Made by a program: the position numbers and the translations under genes
The notes under the pieces: model-generated
Told to the model about the DNA's origin: nothing
Seen by the model: the letters and a program-made list of their open reading frames with translations, nothing else
Database searches by the model: none
Shown here: positions 34,142 to 38,658 of the stretch, one piece after another
Position numbering within the stretch: the first letter of the stretch is position 1
How the letters are laid out: the number at the start of each line of letters is the position of its first letter
NCBI GenBank assembly: GCA_002305715.1
Contig: DBQD01000013.1
Location: forward strand, 13,656 to 52,313
Source of the DNA: Proteiniphilum sp. UBA1403
Lineage (GTDB): Bacteria > Bacteroidota > Bacteroidia > Bacteroidales > Dysgonomonadaceae
DNA length: 38,658 nt
Direction: 5' to 3'

Positions 34142-36157
34142 TTATTGTGAATCTTTGATTTTCATTACAATAGCTGAACGTGCTGGCAAATATAGTTGTA
34201 ACCAACCTTTATTATGTGGTGCATAAAGAGGGTCGTAATGTGTAAAATGAGATACTTTGGAGTCGTTCAACCCAAAACCACCAAACGCTTTACTGTCCGT
34301 ATCAAGCACAATCTTATATTCACCTTGGGGTACGAGGATACCGTAATCAAAATAGGATTGAAGTGGATGAAAATTAAATACAAAAAGCAGATTATCACGC
34401 ATATAAGCGAGGATGCAGTCGATATCTTTATCCCATATTTTTATTAATGGTGTATCTTGAAATGCAGGAACGGATTTTATAAGTTCGAGCATAGCTTTGT
34501 CGAAATCACCTAAATAATGATATTTCAGATTTGTATCATCTGCGAGATGCCACTGTCGACGTGCATATTGATATGACCAGTTATTTCCTTCACGCGGAAA
34601 ATCAATCCATTCGGGGTGACCGAACTCGTTTCCTGTGAAATTTAAATAACCGCCATTGATGGTGGTAGCCGTTACCAAACGGATCATCTTATGTAAGGCA
34701 ATACCTCTATCAACACGGAGTGTACTTTTGGTCCATTTGGACATATACCAGTACATATCTGAATCTATTAAACGAAAAATGATAGTTTTATCTCCTACCA
34801 AAGCCTGGTCATGACTTTCGGCATATGAGATTGTTTTTTCATCGGCTCGCCGATTGGTAATTTCCCACCAAATAGCACTTGGGAGCCACTCTTCATCTTT
34901 CTTTTCTTTGATGGTTCTTATCCAGAAGTCTGGAATATTCATAGCCATTCGATAGTCGAAACCATAACCCCCTTCATCAGGCTTTGCAGTAAGTCCGGGC
35001 ATTCCACTTACCTCTTCGGCAATGGTAATTGCATTCGGATTAACTTCGTGAATTAGTTTGTTGGCCAAAGTTAGATAGCAAATAGCATCGCCATCCTGAC
35101 CAGCATTATAATAGTCGTTATAACCTGTAAATGTTTCCTCTAGTCCATGGCTAAGATAAATCATGGAGGTGACACCATCGAAACGAAAACCATCGAATTT
35201 AAACTCTTCCAACCAATATTTGCAATTGGAGAGTAGAAAATGGAGTACCTCGTTTTTGCCATAGTCAAAACAAACAGAATCCCATGCTTTGTGATATCTT
35301 CGTTCTGGATTTTTATGGATATATAGATCGTAGGAGCCATCCATTCTGGAGATTCCTTCGGTTTCGTTTTTTACGGCATGAGAATGTACGATATCCATTA
35401 TCACAGCAATACCCATGTCATGTGCCGTGTCAATTAACTCCTTTAATTCATCGGGTGTACCACATCTTGAGGATGGCGCAAAGAAATTGGATACATGGTA
35501 TCCAAAAGATGCATAATAAGGATGCTCTTGAATGGCCATAACTTGTATGGCATTGTACCCATTTTCTTTTATACGAGGAAGTACGTGTTCGCGAAACTCA
35601 TTATAGGTACCAACTCTTTCTTCCTCAGTTGACATTCCTACATGCGTTTCATAAATAAGGAGTGGGGAAACATCTGCCTTAAAATAATTGTTTCTGAACT
35701 GATACTTTTTTTCGGGTTCCCACACTTGTGCAGAAAAAAGAAAGGTCTCCTGATCTTGTACGACACGTTTACTCCAAGCAGGAATACGCTCTCCAAAACC
35801 ATCTTCCCAATAAACATGTAGTTTATATAGGTCACCATGCCGAATACGCCCTAATGGAAGTCGACATTCCCATACTCCATTTTCCTTCCTTTGTAGTCGA
35901 CATGATTCTTGGTGTTGCCACTGATTAAAGGTTCCTACTAGAAAAATTTCAGTAGCATTGGGTGCCCATTCACGAAAAACCCATCCTTCACTGGTTTTGT
36001 GAAGGCCAAAATAGAGATAACCGGTTGCGAAATCCGATAATGAAATGCTACCATCCTGTGTGAGTTGGGACAACCTTTCTTCATAGTAGGCATGTCTCCC
36101 CTCAATTGCTTTTGCATATGGAGTGAGCCAAGGATCGTTTTTGAGGATGTTAAGCAT
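34142..36157 (-). CDS. glgB: 1,4-alpha-glucan branching enzyme
   Basis: 671 residues, like the eukaryotic-type branching enzymes (GH13 subfamily 8) and shorter than E. coli GlgB (728). It makes alpha-1,6 branches in glycogen. A CBM48 domain (about 45-140: HKTSEGWVFREWAPNATEIF) precedes the barrel. Catalytic residues are nucleophile Asp327 (FRFDGVTSM), acid Glu381 (AEEVSG) and Asp450 (AESHDQ), with the VMDIVHSHAV motif earlier. It is the second gene of yhcH-glgB-manA-hemH, 18 bases after yhcH. No glgA or glgC is nearby. Confidence 0.96.
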   Translation of the reverse strand: MLNILKNDPWLTPYAKAIEGRHAYYEERLSQLTQDGSISLSDFATGYLYFGLHKTSEGWVFREWAPNATEIFLVGTFNQWQHQESCRLQRKENGVWECRLPLGRIRHGDLYKLHVYWEDGFGERIPAWSKRVVQDQETFLFSAQVWEPEKKYQFRNNYFKADVSPLLIYETHVGMSTEEERVGTYNEFREHVLPRIKENGYNAIQVMAIQEHPYYASFGYHVSNFFAPSSRCGTPDELKELIDTAHDMGIAVIMDIVHSHAVKNETEGISRMDGSYDLYIHKNPERRYHKAWDSVCFDYGKNEVLHFLLSNCKYWLEEFKFDGFRFDGVTSMIYLSHGLEETFTGYNDYYNAGQDGDAICYLTLANKLIHEVNPNAITIAEEVSGMPGLTAKPDEGGYGFDYRMAMNIPDFWIRTIKEKKDEEWLPSAIWWEITNRRADEKTISYAESHDQALVGDKTIIFRLIDSDMYWYMSKWTKSTLRVDRGIALHKMIRLVTATTINGGYLNFTGNEFGHPEWIDFPREGNNWSYQYARRQWHLADDTNLKYHYLGDFDKAMLELIKSVPAFQDTPLIKIWDKDIDCILAYMRDNLLFVFNFHPLQSYFDYGILVPQGEYKIVLDTDSKAFGGFGLNDSKVSHFTHYDPLYAPHNKGWLQLYLPARSAIVMKIKDSQ

Positions 36158-36175
36158 GAAATGTCTGATTAACGT

Positions 36176-36637
36176 TTACAATACAGCTACTTTGATGATG
36201 AGCTTTTTTGTTAATCCTTCACCAATTAGCGGGGCATGGCCATCTTCAGGTGAGAATATAATAAACTCTCCTGGTTGTATTGTTATCATTGCCGTTGGCT
36301 TATCGGAAAAGAATGCAATATCTTTACTTTCGTTGTATGCGGTATCGGGAGAGGAAAGTGTTGCTAAAGATTTCCAACCGAATGTCTCTTTCTTAGTTAT
36401 GGGTATTTGTATGTCGATATACTTTTTGTGAATCTCTATTTGGACAGTATCAGCCGACTTCAATTTAGTTTCCACAATGGATGCATATAACAGTTTACCT
36501 TCAATATCAATCGATCCGGTGGAAGACAATTCCAAGTTGGTTTGCTTGATATACTCAAAAGCTTTTTCGAAAAGCGGATGCATGCTGAAATAGTTGGCTG
36601 CATTTGCTAGGTTGTCTACTATCATAGAAAAATACAT
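36176..36637 (-). CDS. YhcH/YjgK/YiaL family cupin protein
   Basis: 153 residues, the family's usual size. Cupin motifs are present: HKKYIDIQIPI and ITIQPGEFIIFSPEDGHAPL with His and Glu metal-ligand candidates. Members are linked with sugar anomerisation or sialic-acid use but roles vary. An in-frame ATG at 36625 starts MIVDNLANAANYF, which looks like the family's typical start, so the true protein may be 149 residues. It is the first gene of the four-gene operon with a promoter at 36657-36664. Confidence 0.88.
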   Translation of the reverse strand: MYFSMIVDNLANAANYFSMHPLFEKAFEYIKQTNLELSSTGSIDIEGKLLYASIVETKLKSADTVQIEIHKKYIDIQIPITKKETFGWKSLATLSSPDTAYNESKDIAFFSDKPTAMITIQPGEFIIFSPEDGHAPLIGEGLTKKLIIKVAVL

Positions 36638-36656
36638 TTTATGTATTCGAGTAGGA

Positions 36657-36664
36657 CAAAGATA
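36657..36664 (-). promoter_or_regulatory. Putative -7 element of the yhcH-glgB-manA-hemH operon
   Basis: Read leftward it is TATCTTTG; the start would be near 36650, 13 to 25 bases before either possible yhcH start. Confidence 0.6.
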
Positions 36665-36921
36665 ACGAAATTATGGATTTTAGAAAAAATAAATATCCTG
36701 CCTAAATAGTTTCAAAGTCAGATAGCTAAAAATGGAAATTGAATGTTGAAACTTCATTCTATTTGTTATGTATGTTAACTAGCCATATTGTATATGGTTT
36801 ACTGTGCTGAATCGCGTAAACATCAGTAGAATAGATGATTAAAAAATGTCATAAAATAGTTTTATAGTTGTTTCATTGATGTATGGTTTAACGATTGAGT
36901 GCAAAAAATGAAAAAATAGTA

Positions 36922-36929
36922 TATCTTTG
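36922..36929 (+). promoter_or_regulatory. Putative -7 element of the PDZ-protein gene
   Basis: TATCTTTG on the plus strand, giving a start near 36936 and a 25-base leader before the ATG at 36961. I see no convincing -33 box. Confidence 0.55.
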
Positions 36930-36960
36930 TGCTCTTGAGTATAATCATTGAAACAATATA

Positions 36961-38397
36961 ATGAGACAGATACACTTTATATTCTTATTAGCTATGATCC
37001 TTTCTGGAAGTTTGGAGGCTCAAAATGGAGCACTTACTTGCAACCTAGGATTTACGTATGAAATAAGCGATGATAGGACATGGGGATACAAAGAGCCGGT
37101 TGTTACAAGCATCACTCCCGGTTCTCCTGCTGAGAGAGCTGGATTACAATTAAAAGATATCATACTATCAATCAACAAACAAGGGACATATTTAAAATCT
37201 CCAGCGGCTATACAATCGTTCTTTAATATGCAACAGGATGAGGTGACCATCGCTGTACGAAATTTCAAACATTCCTTTAAGGAGATGACATTTTCAAAGG
37301 ATTGTCGGTATTCCGATGCTATAACTGAGGCACAGCTGGCTCCAGTTTTTGCTTTCTATAGTCTCGAAGATGTACAGGATCGTCGATTTATAATGCCGAT
37401 AACATCAAAGGTAAATGATTCTGTGTTGTTTCACAATTATCGAACCTTCGCTTTTGCTCCAATTGATGAGCAAACAAGAGCACTTGATGAGAGGATAAAT
37501 GCTATTTTTATCCGGGTACTGGGAGAAGTCGGTCTACAGTATAATCCTAATGATCCTGATCTTATTATTCAGACCTTTTACAGTTATCAGAACAATCCCT
37601 TATATAAGGAGGCCTCGAGTACAGCTGGAAGTTATAAACCTGTTTGGCGTTTTGATACCCGGAATCATCGTACAGTGAGGGTGCCTCTATATGATCCTTC
37701 AGAAGCAGTGCGTGTGGACGATATTGCATTCAACCTAGACTTTGGATTCCGTTTTTTTGATCGGAAGTTCATAAATGGAGATGAAATGACGCTTATTTGG
37801 GAGAGTGAAGTGAAGGAACGACTGAGTAGCCATTACGATTTATTGGATTATCTGGAAATGAACCTTCCTCTTATGCTGATGAAATTTCCATATGCAACCA
37901 ACAAGTCGTTCGGTAGTTACCAAGTGAAGTATATCAAATTTAATTATACCGGTATCGGTTATAATATGAATGACTTAAAGACGGTGGTTTCCGTTGACCA
38001 TGAATCTCCTGCTGATATCGCTGGAATTCAACCTGGTGATATAGTTACAAAAATACAGGGATATAGCTTTAATCACACTCATCAGTCACTCACAGAGGGG
38101 TATCGTCGCTTTTTAACAGAAACGATGTCGTTGCGTGATCATAAAACACGCTATACTGATACAAATGGATTCAAAGAATGCATGTTCTGGAATGTGTCCG
38201 ACTATTTTGCTGTATCACAAGCACTAGCAGATAAAAATAGATATATAGCGTCATTTTCTTACCTTTTTAATTTCAATCAGTATATTGATTGGAACACACC
38301 TTCAAGTATTAACATAGAAGTGATGAGGGATGGAAAAACATTGAACTTTTCTGTTAGACCTGTGGTGACCACGAGCTATCAGATTCTGGCGAGATGA
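36961..38397 (+). CDS. Exported protein with two PDZ domains
   Basis: 478 residues. A signal peptide (about 1-20, ending SLEAQ) is followed by a PDZ domain (about 25-110, TSITPGSPAERAGLQLKDII), a middle domain (about 115-320) with YRTFAFAPIDEQTRALDERI and DPDLIIQTFYSYQNNP, which resembles DUF4136, and a second PDZ (about 325-475, VSVDHESPADIAGIQPGDIV). No protease catalytic domain is seen, so it is not HtrA or Ctp. Such proteins may be scaffolds or bind C-termini of envelope proteins. It stands alone with its own promoter. Confidence 0.82.
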   Translation: MRQIHFIFLLAMILSGSLEAQNGALTCNLGFTYEISDDRTWGYKEPVVTSITPGSPAERAGLQLKDIILSINKQGTYLKSPAAIQSFFNMQQDEVTIAVRNFKHSFKEMTFSKDCRYSDAITEAQLAPVFAFYSLEDVQDRRFIMPITSKVNDSVLFHNYRTFAFAPIDEQTRALDERINAIFIRVLGEVGLQYNPNDPDLIIQTFYSYQNNPLYKEASSTAGSYKPVWRFDTRNHRTVRVPLYDPSEAVRVDDIAFNLDFGFRFFDRKFINGDEMTLIWESEVKERLSSHYDLLDYLEMNLPLMLMKFPYATNKSFGSYQVKYIKFNYTGIGYNMNDLKTVVSVDHESPADIAGIQPGDIVTKIQGYSFNHTHQSLTEGYRRFLTETMSLRDHKTRYTDTNGFKECMFWNVSDYFAVSQALADKNRYIASFSYLFNFNQYIDWNTPSSINIEVMRDGKTLNFSVRPVVTTSYQILAR

Positions 38398-38474
38398 TAA
38401 CCAACTGTTTATGAAATCTTTTGTTTTTTACCCGAAATAATATGCAAAAATATTCATAAAAAAAGGGGGAAATA

Positions 38475-38507
38475 TTTGGATTGTATGACCTAAATTTACT
38501 ACCTTTG
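38475..38507 (+). promoter_or_regulatory. Putative promoter, first of a tandem pair
   Basis: TTTG at 38475-38478 and TACCTTTG at 38500-38507 with a 21-base spacer match the -33 and -7 boxes. The transcript would begin near 38514 and read out of the window. A short hairpin (TTTATCAT and ATGATAAA, loop GGAG) at 38532-38551 is in the leader. Confidence 0.6.
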
Positions 38508-38611
38508 TAACCCTTTCGAGAAAAAAGAGGATTTATCATGGAGATGATAAAGTGAACTTAGGTTCTTCTTATTTTTATTCAAGAAAAAAAGATAAAACTT
38601 TTCCAAAAACA

Positions 38612-38643
38612 TTTGGTTGTTAAATAAAAGGTTTTTATCTTTG
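38612..38643 (+). promoter_or_regulatory. Putative promoter, second of a tandem pair
   Basis: TTTG at 38612-38615 and TATCTTTG at 38636-38643 with a 20-base spacer is a near-ideal Bacteroidota promoter. The start would be near 38650; the gene it serves lies beyond the window. Confidence 0.7.
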
Positions 38644-38658
38644 CACCCGCTTTTGAGA

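Larger units (their letters stand above)
36638..36960. other. Divergent intergenic region, yhcH to PDZ-protein gene
   Basis: 323 AT-rich bases without a gene. It has outward promoters at 36657-36664 (minus) and 36922-36929 (plus). An 8-bp inverted pair, AGTTTCAA at 36708-36715 and TTGAAACT at 36746-36753, lies between; its role is unknown. Confidence 0.4.

Overview
The window looks like chromosome of an anaerobic or facultative Bacteroidota, most likely order Bacteroidales. The evidence is a SusC/SusD pair, barrel outer-membrane proteins with carboxypeptidase-regulatory-like N-termini, Bacteroidota-only gene types (DUF4286, HU-CCDC81/SPOR protein), Sec/Tat lipoproteins, and many promoters of the Bacteroidota type (TAnnTTTG at -7, often directly before a start). 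A genus cannot be assigned from what I can see. There is no CRISPR array, insertion sequence, phage gene or rRNA. There is one tRNA, tRNA-Ala(GGC).

Layout. (1) 1-3334, minus: a SusC/RagA TonB-dependent transporter followed by the cut N-terminus of its SusD partner. (2) 3335-4392: a promoter region for susC plus what looks like a frameshifted relic of a small protein gene. (3) 4393-9947, plus: four close-set genes whose products all carry export signals: a barrel-less MG2 plus TonB-plug protein, a VOC-fold protein, a Tat-type aldo/keto reductase and a NodB-like deacetylase. (4) 13796-9959, minus: a tightly coupled operon of a sugar-acid-type MFS transporter, an L-arabinose/L-fucose-type isomerase and a right-handed beta-helix lipoprotein. 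(5) 14089-18168, plus: an exported endonuclease/exonuclease/phosphatase-fold protein, a terminator, then a 1028-residue glycoside hydrolase lipoprotein. Regions 1-5 together look like a glycan-use locus, in which surface enzymes and a SusCD pair feed a sugar to an inner-membrane transporter and a cytoplasmic isomerase. The substrate is unknown.

(6) 18294-20424: tRNA-Ala (minus) and, from an interleaved divergent promoter, DUF4286-ruvC-HU/SPOR protein plus a 39-residue membrane peptide, ending in a strong bidirectional terminator. (7) 23253-20485, minus: a large TonB-receptor-like outer-membrane barrel. (8) 23448-28700, plus: a Cys/Met-metabolism PLP enzyme, a formate/nitrite-type channel, pyruvate formate-lyase and its activase, with two different perfect palindromes in front of the channel and pflB. 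This is the anaerobic pyruvate-to-formate module. (9) 28919-31358, minus: a TlpA-like thioredoxin lipoprotein and cysteine synthase. (10) 31475-32137, plus: a LuxR-type regulator, tail to tail with zero spacing against (11) 36637-32138, minus: yhcH-glgB-manA-hemH. (12) 36961-38397, plus: an exported two-PDZ protein, then an untranslated end region with two tandem promoters reading out of the window.

The most unusual parts are the all-exported VOC/aldo-keto reductase/deacetylase operon with its opposing transporter-isomerase-beta-helix operon, the palindromes around the formate genes, and the interlocked tRNA-Ala/DUF4286 promoters. Functions of the carbohydrate genes are inferred from folds and motifs only; no database search was possible.
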